Shown piece by piece: positions 1-7,543 of a stretch of 17,843 nucleotides of DNA (positions within the stretch are counted from its first letter, which is position 1; each line of letters begins with the position of its first letter). The DNA is from Actinomycetes bacterium (lineage in GTDB: Bacteria; Actinomycetota; Acidimicrobiia; Acidimicrobiales; RAAP-2), in contig JAKBCI010000005.1 in assembly GCA_021807965.1 (NCBI GenBank), positions 1 to 17,843 on the forward strand. Reading direction: 5' to 3'. The notes under the pieces were generated by a model, which saw only the letters and a list, made by a program, of their open reading frames with translations, did no database searches and was not told where the DNA came from. The position numbers were made by a program, and so were the translations under genes.

Positions 1-1
1 G

Positions 2-1297
2 CCCGCCGTCGTGGTGCTCGGCGCCGTCGTGGTGCTCGGCGTCGTGGCCTGGGTCTACCAGGTGGCCAACGGACTCGGCGTCGCCGGTTACGGCGACGGC
101 GCGTTCTGGGCGATCTACGAGGCGAACCTCGTCGCCTTCATCGGCGTGAGCTACGGCGGGGCGGTGGTCTCGGCGATCTTGCGTCTCACGCACGCCGAGT
201 GGCGCGCGCCCCTCACGCGCATCGCCGAGGCGACGGCGCTCGTGACCCTGCCTATCGGGATGGTCTTCATCATCCCCCACCTGGGGAGCCCGAGCCGGGT
301 CTGGGAGCTCGTCTGGCCCACCTACTGGAACCTCTCCTCGCCGATCCTGTGGGACTTCTTTGCGGTGAGCACCTACCTGCTCGCCACCATCGTCTTCTTC
401 TACCTCCCGCTGATCCCTGACGCGGCGATCGCCCTCGAGCGTTTCGACGTCGAGCCGACGAGCGGACGCCTGCGCGTTCGCCAGTCGTTCTACCGGGTGT
501 TGGTCGGTCGCTTCGGGGGCACGCCCTACGAGCGTCGCCGGCTGAACGGCGCGATCGGCCTCGTCGCGATCATGATCATCCCGATGGCGGTGTCGGTGCA
601 CTCGGTGCTGTCCTTCGCCTTCGCGTCATCCTCGCGCGCCGGGTACTTGGAGACGATCCTGCCGGTCTACTTCGTGGTCGCGGCGCTCTACTCGGGCGTG
701 GCTCTCGTCGTGCTGACCGTCGCCGCGTCGCGCCGGCTCTTCCACCTCGAGGCCTTCATCACCCCGCGCCACTTCGTGCGGCTGGGCTTCTTGATGATCG
801 CCTTCGGCGCGGCCTACCTGTACCTCACCTTCACCGAGTACCTGATTGACGGGTACTCGGGCACCACGGGCGCCGCGGCGTGGGTGTACCAGATCGTCGC
901 CGGTCGCTACGCGATTCCGTTCTGGCTGTACTTCTTCGCGGGAGGGGTTATCCCCCTGGTCATCATGGCGTTTCGCCGGCTGCGCACCACCACGGGCGTG
1001 GTCGTCGCGTCAACGCTGGTGGTGCTCTCGCTCTGGATCAAGCGGCTCGTGATCGTCATCCCCCCGGCGACCGAGCCGCTTGTGAACTCGCCGCTGAAGA
1101 GCGCGGGGGTGCTCGCGGGGAACTGGGGCACGTACCACTTCACGTGGGTGCCGATCTCGATCACCGTGGCGGCCACCGCGGCCATCCCGCTGCTCTTGCT
1201 CGTCGTGTTCCGCTTCGTGCCCATTCTGTCCATGGCCGAGATCGAGGAGATCGACGAGGCGCACGAGCGCGCAACGGTGCAGGAGGTGGGAGCGTGA
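2..1297 (+). CDS. NrfD/PsrC-family membrane quinol oxidoreductase subunit (5' truncated)
   Basis: Polytopic membrane protein of the NrfD/PsrC/ActC superfamily, which exchanges electrons between the quinone pool and a periplasmic iron-sulfur or molybdopterin partner. About ten hydrophobic helices are visible over 428 residues counted from the GTG at 11. Family-like stretches include a helix ending VSYGGAVVSAILRLT (about 46-60), the PHLGSPSR loop after the third helix, and SPILWDFFAVSTYL before the fourth. The frame is open to the left edge and the first helix is already under way, so the true start probably lies outside the window and GTG 11 is only an internal candidate. A charged tail rich in Glu and Ala ends the protein. 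The stop overlaps the next gene (TGATG). The partner subunits would be upstream. Ten helices resemble ActC/ActF of alternative complex III, but sulfur or nitrite reductase membrane subunits are also possible. Confidence 0.85.
   Translation, partial: PAVVVLGAVVVLGVVAWVYQVANGLGVAGYGDGAFWAIYEANLVAFIGVSYGGAVVSAILRLTHAEWRAPLTRIAEATALVTLPIGMVFIIPHLGSPSRVWELVWPTYWNLSSPILWDFFAVSTYLLATIVFFYLPLIPDAAIALERFDVEPTSGRLRVRQSFYRVLVGRFGGTPYERRRLNGAIGLVAIMIIPMAVSVHSVLSFAFASSSRAGYLETILPVYFVVAALYSGVALVVLTVAASRRLFHLEAFITPRHFVRLGFLMIAFGAAYLYLTFTEYLIDGYSGTTGAAAWVYQIVAGRYAIPFWLYFFAGGVIPLVIMAFRRLRTTTGVVVASTLVVLSLWIKRLVIVIPPATEPLVNSPLKSAGVLAGNWGTYHFTWVPISITVAATAAIPLLLLVVFRFVPILSMAEIEEIDEAHERATVQEVGA
1281..1286 (+). promoter_or_regulatory. 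Ribosome binding site AGGAGG
   Basis: A perfect AGGAGG lies inside the end of the NrfD gene. It is 10 bases before ATG 1297 and 7 bases before the alternative GTG 1294. It supports a translated gene here and coupling to the upstream cistron. Confidence 0.7.
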
Positions 1298-1863
1298 TGT
1301 TCACGAAGCTTCGTTCCACGAGCGTACGCGGTGCGCTCGGCGCGCTCGGCGGCGTGCTGCTCTTCAGCGTCGCGGCGGCGGCGCTGCCGGCGGCGGCGGC
1401 GATGGGCGCCACGCTCTCGCTGACGTCAGCGACCCCAGCCAGTCAGCGCGGCGTCGAACTCTCGGCGCAGGTGAACGCCGGTTCCACGCCGCTGAGCGGG
1501 GTCACGGTCAACTTCTACGTGCACCTCGACGAGTTCTCGGGCGCGCCAGAGCTGCTCATCGGCACGGCGAACACCGGTCCCACGGGCGACGCAACCGTGA
1601 CGTACCAGCCAACGTGGGCCGGCACGCAGCGTTTCGTGGCGACGGCCGTCGACGCGACGGGGGCGCCGCTGGCCACGTCGGCGCTGACGGTCCAGGCGGC
1701 GAGGACTGACCCGTTCGCGGGTCCCGTGGAGAGCCTGCGTCCCGATGGCCTCATCGGTCGCTGGGTGGTCGTGGTCCTGCTCGCGCTCGTCATCAGTGTC
1801 TGGATCACCTTGCTCGCCGTGGTGGTTCGCGTTCAGCAGGGTCCGGTCGAAGCCGCGCGGTAG
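1297..1863 (+). CDS. Secreted Ig-like domain protein with C-terminal membrane anchor
   Basis: A 188-residue protein not matched to a named family. Visible architecture: a basic N-terminus and Ala-rich hydrophobic segment ending near residue 37 (signal peptide, likely cleaved around AAAAMGA); a beta-rich segment of about 100 residues with the pattern of bacterial Ig-like or invasin-type domains (LSLTSATPASQRG, PLSGVTVNFYV, GDATVTYQPTWAGTQRFVATA); a short linker; a hydrophobic helix at about 152-175; and a short basic cytoplasmic tail. The predicted topology puts the Ig-like domain outside the membrane. It follows NrfD with a 1-base TGATG overlap, so it is probably co-expressed and may be an accessory or docking subunit of the same respiratory complex; that role is inferred from context only. 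GTG 1294 is an alternative start. Confidence 0.7.
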   Translation: MFTKLRSTSVRGALGALGGVLLFSVAAAALPAAAAMGATLSLTSATPASQRGVELSAQVNAGSTPLSGVTVNFYVHLDEFSGAPELLIGTANTGPTGDATVTYQPTWAGTQRFVATAVDATGAPLATSALTVQAARTDPFAGPVESLRPDGLIGRWVVVVLLALVISVWITLLAVVVRVQQGPVEAAR

Positions 1864-1877
1864 CGGCCGTTGGCCGC
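1863..1877 (+). terminator. Hairpin after the Ig-like gene (weak terminator candidate)
   Basis: A perfect 6-bp inverted repeat, GCGGCC-GTT-GGCCGC, begins at the last base of the stop codon. No T-run follows, so it would be at best a factor-assisted terminator or an RNA-end stabiliser. Confidence 0.3.
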
Positions 1878-1898
1878 GAACCCCGGGTGATCGCGCGG

Positions 1899-1904
1899 TA
1901 GGTT
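1899..1904 (+). promoter_or_regulatory. Candidate -10 element TAGGTT, leaderless promoter of the ABC operon
   Basis: TAGGTT ends exactly 6 bases before GTG 1911. This matches the placement of similar hexamers before several other genes in the window, so transcription probably starts at or next to the start codon. No convincing -35 box was seen. The overlapping GGTAGG could alternatively act as a weak ribosome binding site. Confidence 0.5.
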
Positions 1905-1910
1905 GCTGAC

Positions 1911-2789
1911 GTGACCGACCACGCCCTCGCCGCGGTGAGCCTGTCGAAGCACTTCGGTACGACGCGGGCGGTCGACGAGGTGGACCTTACGCTAGACGCC
2001 GGCGAAGTGGTCGGCTTCCTCGGGCCCAACGGGGCCGGCAAGACGACCACGCTGCGCCTGCTGCTTGGGCTGCTGCGTCCGACGTCGGGCGCCGCAACGG
2101 TGCTCGGGCACCGCGCGGGGTCGCGCGAGGCCCGTCGCCACGTCGCCTACGTGCCCGGCGACGTGGCGCTGTGGCCTCAGCTCACGGGTCTCGAGGTGAT
2201 CACGCTGCTCGGGTCGCTGCACGGACGCCTCGACTCCGCGTACCGCGATCGCCTCGTGGAGGCCTTCGATCTCGACCCCGACAAGCGGGTGCGGGCCTAC
2301 TCGAAGGGTAATCGCCAGAAAGTCGCACTGATCAGTGCCTTCGCGACCCGTGCCGAGGTCCTGCTCCTCGACGAGCCGACGGCCGGGCTCGACCCGTTGA
2401 TGGAGCGCGTCTTTCGCGCGTGCGTCGTCGAGGCGCAGGACCGGGGCCAGGCGGTCCTGCTGAGCTCGCACGTGCTCGCCGAGGTGCAACACCTCTGTTC
2501 GCGCGTTGCGATGATCCGCCAGGGACGACTGGTCACGGTGGCGGCGATCAGCGAGCTTCGCCGCGTCGCCGGCGTCGAGCTCGACATCGCCGGGACCTTC
2601 GAGGACCTGAGTGCGGTGGCCGGCGTCAGCGTCGTCGCGGTCGACGGCGACGAGACGCGGGTGCGCGTCAACGGTCCTCTCGAGCCGCTGCTCGGCGCAC
2701 TGGCGCGCGGTCAGGTGACGTCGCTGCGCACTCGCGAGGCGAGCCTCGAGGAGATCTTCCTCTCGTTCTACGACCCCGCGCACGAGTAG
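1911..2789 (+). CDS. ABC-2 exporter ATP-binding protein
   Basis: A 292-residue nucleotide-binding subunit that hydrolyses ATP at the cytoplasmic face to drive export through the adjacent permease. Motifs: Walker A GPNGAGKT at 38-45; Q-loop region around Q90; signature YSKGNRQK at 130-137, where SKGNR replaces canonical LSGGQ as is common in the antibiotic/drug exporter branch; Walker B VLLLDE at 150-155 with D154/E155; D-loop GLDP; H-loop His187. Beyond about residue 210 there is a variable C-terminal region typical of DrrA-like ATPases. The normal N-terminus, the position of Walker A and the TAGGTT hexamer 6 bases upstream all support GTG 1911. The permease begins 2 bases after the stop, forming a two-gene operon. 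The substrate is unknown. Confidence 0.93.
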   Translation: MTDHALAAVSLSKHFGTTRAVDEVDLTLDAGEVVGFLGPNGAGKTTTLRLLLGLLRPTSGAATVLGHRAGSREARRHVAYVPGDVALWPQLTGLEVITLLGSLHGRLDSAYRDRLVEAFDLDPDKRVRAYSKGNRQKVALISAFATRAEVLLLDEPTAGLDPLMERVFRACVVEAQDRGQAVLLSSHVLAEVQHLCSRVAMIRQGRLVTVAAISELRRVAGVELDIAGTFEDLSAVAGVSVVAVDGDETRVRVNGPLEPLLGALARGQVTSLRTREASLEEIFLSFYDPAHE

Positions 2790-2791
2790 TC

Positions 2792-4372
2792 GTGGGTCCG
2801 CGAACCGCCGTCGGCGTGACGTGGCGCCAGCTTCGTCTCTCGACGGCGGTGATGACGTCACTCGTGGTCGCGATGGTCGCGCTCGGCGTGGCGAGCTACG
2901 ACCTCAGCGGCGGAGCACCCGCGATGGTCGGCACGCTCGCGCTCGTGCGCAACCCGGCCTTCCGTGCGCTGTACGGCAACTTCAGCACGCTGGACACGGC
3001 GGGTGCCTTCGTGCTGTGGAAGCTCGGCCTCGTCGTGACGCTCGCGGTGGCTCTCTGGGGGGCGCTCGCCGCGACGCGCGTGACGCGTGGGGCCGAGGAC
3101 GTGGGCACCTGGGACCTACTCGTCACGGGGACGGCGGGGCGCGGCGCCATCGTCGGCCAGAGCATGGCCGTGCTCGCCGTCATGGGCGTCGCCGTGGGCA
3201 CCGCGGTCTTCGCGACGTTCGCGCTGAGCGGTCAGCGCCTCGCCGACAGTGCCCTCTACGGAGCCGGCGTCGTCGGGCTCGTCTGGTGCGCGCAGGCGGT
3301 TGGCGTGGCGGCCGCCCAGGTGCTGGCGCCTCGGCGCTCGGCGTCCCAGGGGGCGCTCGCGGTGGTGGGCGTCGCGTACCTCGCCCGGATGGTCGCCGAC
3401 GCGTCTACGAATGGCGCGTGGCTGCGCGACGCGACGCCCTTTGGCTGGCTCGAGAACCTCGGCGCTTTCCAGCGCGCCGAGCCAATCTGGCTCGTCGCGC
3501 TGCTCGTCGGGCCGGCACTCGCCGTTACGGCACTCCTGCCGCTCGCGCGCCGGCGCGACGTGGGGCTCGCCCAGTGGACAAGGTCCGACCGGGCCGCGGC
3601 GCGCTCGGGCCTGCTGCGCACGCCGTGGCGATTCGCGTGGCGCGAGCTCGCCAGCACCATCGCGGTGTGGCTCATCGTGACCGCGGTGGTCGGCCTCGTG
3701 ATCGGGTACCTCACGAACGCACTGGTCGTCTTTAGCCGCGGTGACCCGTCTCTCGGCCGACTGCTCGCGCGCTGGCACCTGGCGCTGCTCGCGAGCGTTC
3801 ACGGCTTCGTCGGGGAGATCGGCGCGACGCTCGCCTTCGGCATCAGCTTCTTCGTCGTCTCGGCGGTGGCGACCGTCGGTGGCGACGTCAGCGCCGGGCG
3901 ACTGGACCTGCCACTTGGCTACGGGGCCGGTCGCCGCTCGTGGCTGGCGGCGACCGTCGTGGCCACCGCCGGCGCGACGGTGCTGATCGCGCTCGTGACC
4001 GCGAGCGCGACCTGGATCGGCGTGGGTGCGGGCGGCTCGTCACTGGCCTTCGGCGCGGCCCTCGGCGCGATGCTGAACGCGATCTCGATCGCGCCGCTCG
4101 TTCTGGGCGCGACCGCGCTGGCCGTGTCGCTCGCGCCGCGGGTGGCCCAGGTCGTGCTCGCCGCGCTACTCGCGGTCAGCTACTTGACCGCTGTTCTTGG
4201 CCCGGCGATGCACTGGCCGCGGCTGATCGTGGAGGCGTCGCTGTACCACTACGTGCGCTTGGTTCCCGCCGAAGCGCCGAACTGGCGCGCGACGGTCGTC
4301 TTCGCGGTGCTCGGCGCGGCGGCCTTCGCGGGCGGCCTCAGTCGATTTCGGCGGGCCGATCTCGTCGCGTGA
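2792..4372 (+). CDS. ABC-2 exporter permease (polyketide-antibiotic exporter type)
   Basis: A membrane permease of about 526 residues forming the pore for the preceding ATPase. Roughly 12 hydrophobic segments are arranged as two similar halves separated by a basic loop (ARRRDVGLAQWTRSDRAAARSG, about 252-272). This is the architecture of the COG3559-type putative polyketide antibiotic exporters, in which one long permease replaces a pair of 6-helix subunits. Each half carries a conserved-looking cytoplasmic segment (GAEDVGTWDLLVTGTAGR in the first; GGDVSAGRLDLPLGYGAGRRSW in the second). I chose GTG 2792, 2 bases after the ATPase stop; GTG 2816, eight codons later, is equally possible because neither has a strong ribosome binding site. 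The gene ends 1 base from the stop of the convergent SDR. Drug or secondary-metabolite efflux is inferred from family only. Confidence 0.88.
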   Translation: MGPRTAVGVTWRQLRLSTAVMTSLVVAMVALGVASYDLSGGAPAMVGTLALVRNPAFRALYGNFSTLDTAGAFVLWKLGLVVTLAVALWGALAATRVTRGAEDVGTWDLLVTGTAGRGAIVGQSMAVLAVMGVAVGTAVFATFALSGQRLADSALYGAGVVGLVWCAQAVGVAAAQVLAPRRSASQGALAVVGVAYLARMVADASTNGAWLRDATPFGWLENLGAFQRAEPIWLVALLVGPALAVTALLPLARRRDVGLAQWTRSDRAAARSGLLRTPWRFAWRELASTIAVWLIVTAVVGLVIGYLTNALVVFSRGDPSLGRLLARWHLALLASVHGFVGEIGATLAFGISFFVVSAVATVGGDVSAGRLDLPLGYGAGRRSWLAATVVATAGATVLIALVTASATWIGVGAGGSSLAFGAALGAMLNAISIAPLVLGATALAVSLAPRVAQVVLAALLAVSYLTAVLGPAMHWPRLIVEASLYHYVRLVPAEAPNWRATVVFAVLGAAAFAGGLSRFRRADLVA

Positions 4373-4373
4373 G

Positions 4374-5150
4374 CTATTTCGGCTGCATGCGGATGCCCGC
4401 GTCGAGGCGAACCGACTCGGCGTTCATGTAGCTGTTGGCCAAGAGCTCGACGACCAGTGACGCGAACTCGCTCGGGTAGCCGAGTCGCTTCGGAAAGAGC
4501 ACGCCGGCGCCGAGGCGGGCCTTGAACTCGTCGGACTGGGGACCGGTGCCGTAGATCGGCGTGTCGATCAGCCCGGGCAGGATGCAGTTCGCGCGAACGC
4601 CAATGGCCGCCAGGTCGCGCGCGAGCGGCAGGGTCAACCCGACGATGCCGCCCTTCGAGGACGAGTAGGCCACCTGACCGATCTGGCCGTCTTCGGCGGC
4701 CACCGACGCGGTGTTCACGATTGCGCCGCGCAGCCCGTCGACGTCGGGCTCGTTGTGGCTCATCTTGGTGGCCGCGAGCCGGCAGACGTTGAAGGTGCCG
4801 ACGAGGTTGATCTCGATCACCTTGCGGTAGAGGTCGAGATCGTGGGCCGAGGCGTACTCGCCGTCTTTGCCGATGGTTCGCGTCGCCCACCCGATGCCCG
4901 CACAGTTGACGACCGACCAGAGCGGTGCCATGGCCGCGGCGGCTTCGACCGCGGCGATGACCTGGTCGGTATCGGTGACGTCGCAGTGCGCGTAGGCGCC
5001 GCCCACCTCGTCGGCGATCGCGCGGCCGCGCTCGTCGTTGAGGTCGACGACCGCGACCCGTGCGCCGCGAGCGCTGAGCGCGCGCACGGTCGCCTCGCCG
5101 AGGCCCGACGCCCCGCCGGTAACGAGCGCCGATGTGTTGTGCAGTTCCAT
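4374..5150 (-). CDS. SDR dehydrogenase, 3-hydroxyacyl-CoA dehydrogenase type 2 (17beta-HSD10)-like
   Basis: A 258-residue classical short-chain dehydrogenase/reductase. Cofactor motif TGGASGLG at 11-18; Asp36 at the end of the second strand predicts NAD(H) preference; NCAG at 82-85. The catalytic tetrad is N115, S149, Y162 and K166 (YSSSK). Several stretches resemble the HSD10 family closely, from memory of that family: [14 protein letters not shown] followed by a Gly-rich loop, [35 protein letters not shown], and the C-terminus GIRMQP. The expected reaction is NAD-dependent oxidation of (S)-3-hydroxyacyl-CoA in fatty-acid or branched-chain degradation, though steroid or alcohol substrates are possible. 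ATG 5150 is chosen because GAGGAGA lies just upstream. It converges on the ABC permease and diverges from rlmN. Confidence 0.9.
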   Translation of the reverse strand: MELHNTSALVTGGASGLGEATVRALSARGARVAVVDLNDERGRAIADEVGGAYAHCDVTDTDQVIAAVEAAAAMAPLWSVVNCAGIGWATRTIGKDGEYASAHDLDLYRKVIEINLVGTFNVCRLAATKMSHNEPDVDGLRGAIVNTASVAAEDGQIGQVAYSSSKGGIVGLTLPLARDLAAIGVRANCILPGLIDTPIYGTGPQSDEFKARLGAGVLFPKRLGYPSEFASLVVELLANSYMNAESVRLDAGIRMQPK

Positions 5151-5154
5151 GGGG

Positions 5155-5161
5155 TCTCCTC
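5155..5161 (-). promoter_or_regulatory. Ribosome binding site of the SDR gene
   Basis: Read on the minus strand, GAGGAGA sits 4 bases before ATG 5150. It decides the start against longer in-frame extensions up to 5351, which lack homology. This gene therefore appears to have a true leader, unlike most of its neighbours. Confidence 0.65.
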
Positions 5162-5227
5162 GATTCGTGGCGTGGTGATGCCACTCTCGAGTCAAGCAGA
5201 GATCGCGGACGTCCTGGACCGACCGCC

Positions 5228-5233
5228 TAGCGT
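5228..5233 (+). promoter_or_regulatory. Candidate -10 element TAGCGT, leaderless promoter of rlmN
   Basis: TAGCGT ends 6 bases before GTG 5240, and no Shine-Dalgarno sequence precedes that start. The spacing equals that seen for the ABC, MFS and LCP genes. Confidence 0.45.
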
Positions 5234-5239
5234 GGTGGC

Positions 5240-6295
5240 GTGGTGTCGCTCTACGACCTCGATCGCCCGGGACTGGCCGCGCTGCTCGAGGGCGAGCCGC
5301 CCTATCGAGTGGACCAGCTTTGGCGGGGCATCTGGACCGAGGGGCGCCCACTCGCCGACGTCACGACCGTGCCGACCCGACTCCGTTCGAGTCTCGCGGA
5401 GCGGTTCCCCCCGGCGATTCGCGCGCGCGCCGAGGTTACGAGCGACCGCGGCGCGACGCGCAAGTGGGTCTTTGAGCTCGACGACGGGGCGACGATCGAG
5501 ACCGTGCTGATGGTCTACGGCGATCGCGTCACGGTCTGCGTGTCCAGCCAGGCCGGCTGCGCCATGGGCTGCACGTTCTGTGCGACCGGGCAGGCCGGCT
5601 TTTCTCGCCAGCTGAGCGTCGGCGAGGTCATCGAGCAGGTGCTCGTGGCGACGCGGTCGGCGGCGCCGCGGCGACTGTCCAACGTGGTCTTCATGGGCAT
5701 GGGCGAACCCCTCGCCAACTATCGCGTCACCGTCGAGGCCGTGCGTCGGCTCCACGACGAACGGGGCCTGAGCGCGCGCCACCTCACCGTCTCGACCGTG
5801 GGCGTCGCGCCGGGCATCGAGCGGCTGGCCCGCGAGGGGTTGGCGCTCACCCTCGCCGTGAGCCTGCACGCGGCCAACGACGAGACCCGCAACACGCTGA
5901 TACCGCTCAATCGCCGCTACCCGTTGGCCAGGCTCTACGAGGCCTGCGAGTCGTGGACGAGTGCGACCGGACGCCGACTGAGCTTCGAGTGGGCGCTGAT
6001 CGACGGCGTGAACGACACCGACCGGGCGCGCGACGAACTCGTCGACTACGCGTCGGGGCTGCGCGCGCACGTGAACCTGATCCCGCTCAATCCAACCCCC
6101 GGCTACCTCGTTCGCGGATCGCCGCCCGACCGCGTTCGGGCCTTTCGCGACGGACTGGTCGCGCGGGGCGTGAACGCGACGGTGCGCAACACGCGGGGCC
6201 GATCGATCGACGCGGCCTGTGGCCAGCTGGCGGCGGTCACCAAATCCCGCCGATCACTCTCGGTGCGCTCGCGCCGCGCCGTCGTTCCAGAGTGA
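5240..6295 (+). CDS. rlmN: Dual-specificity RNA methyltransferase RlmN
   Basis: A radical-SAM enzyme that methylates C2 of A2503 in 23S rRNA, and in many bacteria A37 of some tRNAs. The protein has 351 residues, normal for the family. The radical-SAM cluster CxxxCxxC is C107-C111-C114 within GCAMGCTFC. C100 (in VCVSSQ) and C327 (in DAACGQL) match the two further conserved cysteines, the latter being the methyl-carrying Cys. Other family motifs are FMGMGEPLANY, LTVSTVGV, LAVSLHAAND, NTLIPLN, WALIDGVNDT and LIPLNPTPG. The N-terminal helical accessory region (YRVDQLWRGIW) is also present. GTG 5240 fits the -10 spacing; GTG 5243 is the next codon. The last 42 bases overlap the convergent MFS gene. 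Confidence 0.96.
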   Translation: MVSLYDLDRPGLAALLEGEPPYRVDQLWRGIWTEGRPLADVTTVPTRLRSSLAERFPPAIRARAEVTSDRGATRKWVFELDDGATIETVLMVYGDRVTVCVSSQAGCAMGCTFCATGQAGFSRQLSVGEVIEQVLVATRSAAPRRLSNVVFMGMGEPLANYRVTVEAVRRLHDERGLSARHLTVSTVGVAPGIERLAREGLALTLAVSLHAANDETRNTLIPLNRRYPLARLYEACESWTSATGRRLSFEWALIDGVNDTDRARDELVDYASGLRAHVNLIPLNPTPGYLVRGSPPDRVRAFRDGLVARGVNATVRNTRGRSIDAACGQLAAVTKSRRSLSVRSRRAVVPE

Positions 6296-7492
6296 CGGGC
6301 GCCAGCGCACCAGCGCGAGGGCGCCGAGGATGCAGGCGAGCCCGCCCGACACGATCGAGAACTCAGTCGAGACGAGGGTCGCCACTGCGCCGGACTCGAG
6401 GTCGCCGAGTCGCGGGCCGCCCGTGACGACCGCGAGCTGGATGGCCGAGATGCGACTGCGGTACTCGTCGGTGATCGCCCCCTGCAAGATGGTGTTGCGC
6501 AGCACCGTCGAGATGACGTCGGTCGCGCCGGCGACGGCGAGGCACGCGAGGCCGACCCAGGCGACGTGCACCAGGCCGAAGAGCGCCATCGCGGCGCCCC
6601 AGCCGATGACGACCAGCACCACGAGGCGCCCGCGCCGATGGACCCGGGCGATCCAGCCGGTGACGAGCGCCATCGCGAGCGCGCCGACGCCCGGCGCGGC
6701 GTAGAGCAGTCCGAGCACCCGGGTCCCGCCGTGGTAGAGGGTGAGCGCGACGGCGGGGAAGAGGGCCCGCGGCAGCCCGAAGACCATCGCGTTGAGGTCG
6801 ATCAGGTAGACGGCCTGGGTGATCGGGTTGGCGCGCACGTAGGCGAACCCGTCGCGGATGGCCCGCAGCACCGCCACGCCGTCGTGGAGGCCGCTCGGGG
6901 GGATCGGCGCCATGAAGCCCGTCGCGACGGCGAGCACCGCGAAGGTGGCGGCGTCGATGAAGTAGCACGCGGCGAGACCCACCGCGGCGAGCAGCACGCC
7001 GGCGACCGCGGCGCCGACGATGGCCGCGACGTTGACGATCACCTGGTTGACCGAGTACGCCGAGACGAGCTCGTTTGCGTCGACGAGGATCGGAATGGTC
7101 GCGGTGCGGATGGGCCCGGCGAAGCCGCCGGCGCCGGCGGCCAGGGCCGCGAGGGCGAGCAGCGCCACGAGGTGGCCCCGTGACGCGCTGGCGTTGAGCG
7201 CCAGGGCGAGGCTCAGCAACCCGAGCACGACCGAGCTCACGACGAAGAGCGTTCGCCGGTCGTAGCGGTCGCCGAAGGCGCCGCCCCACAGCGAGCCGCC
7301 AATGAGCAGGGGCAGCTGGATGAGACTCGCGACGCCCACCCAGAGGCTCGAGTGCGTCTCGCGATAGACCTGGTACGGCACGGCGACCACCGTGAGGTTG
7401 CTGCCCAGCAGCGAGACGAGCTGGCCCGCGACGAGCAAGCGAAAGTCGCGGTGGCGCCGCAGCGGGCCGACGTCCACCATGAGCCGAGGCAT
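6254..7492 (-). CDS. MFS transporter (EntS/MFS_3-type exporter)
   Basis: A 412-residue major facilitator with about 12 helices. It starts MPRLMVDVGPLRRHRDFRLLVAGQ, the usual short amphipathic entry into helix 1. The loop between helices 2 and 3 carries a motif-A variant, GGAFGDRYDRRTLFV. The central loop around SGLHDGVAVLRAIRDGFAYV is typical of the enterobactin-exporter-like group (MFS_3). Helix 4-5 and helix 10-11 segments are rich in Gly and Ala. Likely a proton-coupled exporter of a small hydrophobic compound; the substrate cannot be told. ATG 7492 is chosen because it starts at the conserved N-terminus and TACCAT ends 6 bases upstream; ATG 7480 is an alternative. The open frame extends to 7600, but that extension crosses the divergent promoter region. 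The tail overlaps rlmN by 42 bases. Confidence 0.9.
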   Translation of the reverse strand: MPRLMVDVGPLRRHRDFRLLVAGQLVSLLGSNLTVVAVPYQVYRETHSSLWVGVASLIQLPLLIGGSLWGGAFGDRYDRRTLFVVSSVVLGLLSLALALNASASRGHLVALLALAALAAGAGGFAGPIRTATIPILVDANELVSAYSVNQVIVNVAAIVGAAVAGVLLAAVGLAACYFIDAATFAVLAVATGFMAPIPPSGLHDGVAVLRAIRDGFAYVRANPITQAVYLIDLNAMVFGLPRALFPAVALTLYHGGTRVLGLLYAAPGVGALAMALVTGWIARVHRRGRLVVLVVIGWGAAMALFGLVHVAWVGLACLAVAGATDVISTVLRNTILQGAITDEYRSRISAIQLAVVTGGPRLGDLESGAVATLVSTEFSIVSGGLACILGALALVRWRPSLWNDGAARAHRE

Positions 7493-7498
7493 CCGTTT

Positions 7499-7504
7499 AT
7501 GGTA
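7499..7504 (-). promoter_or_regulatory. Candidate -10 element TACCAT of the MFS gene
   Basis: On the minus strand TACCAT is followed by 6 bases and then ATG 7492, consistent with a leaderless transcript. The element lies in the 51-base gap shared with the divergent dehydrogenase operon, only 7 bases from the plus-strand TATGGT at 7511-7516. Confidence 0.45.
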
Positions 7505-7510
7505 CGGGAC

Positions 7511-7516
7511 TATGGT
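7511..7516 (+). promoter_or_regulatory. Candidate -10 element TATGGT of the 2-oxoacid dehydrogenase operon
   Basis: TATGGT fits a TANNNT -10 box and would start transcription near 7523, giving a short leader that contains the AAGGAGGT ribosome binding site. The -35 region would fall within the start of the divergent MFS gene; no clear -35 is visible. Confidence 0.35.
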
Positions 7517-7532
7517 GGCGAAGGGCCGGTGG

Positions 7533-7540
7533 AAGGAGGT
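7533..7540 (+). promoter_or_regulatory. Strong ribosome binding site AAGGAGGT of the E1 alpha gene
   Basis: AAGGAGGT is a near-perfect anti-16S match. It ends 3 bases before GTG 7544 and fixes that start, even though the frame is open further upstream to 7352. Confidence 0.75.
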
Positions 7541-7543
7541 TCG

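Noticed and set aside
5151..5351. Upstream extension of the SDR frame
   Set aside because: The extension is Arg/Pro-rich, antisense to rlmN, and the ribosome binding site lies just before ATG 5150.
7352..7543. Upstream in-frame extension of the E1 alpha gene
   Set aside because: It crosses the divergent promoter and the MFS N-terminus, while the AAGGAGGT site fixes GTG 7544.
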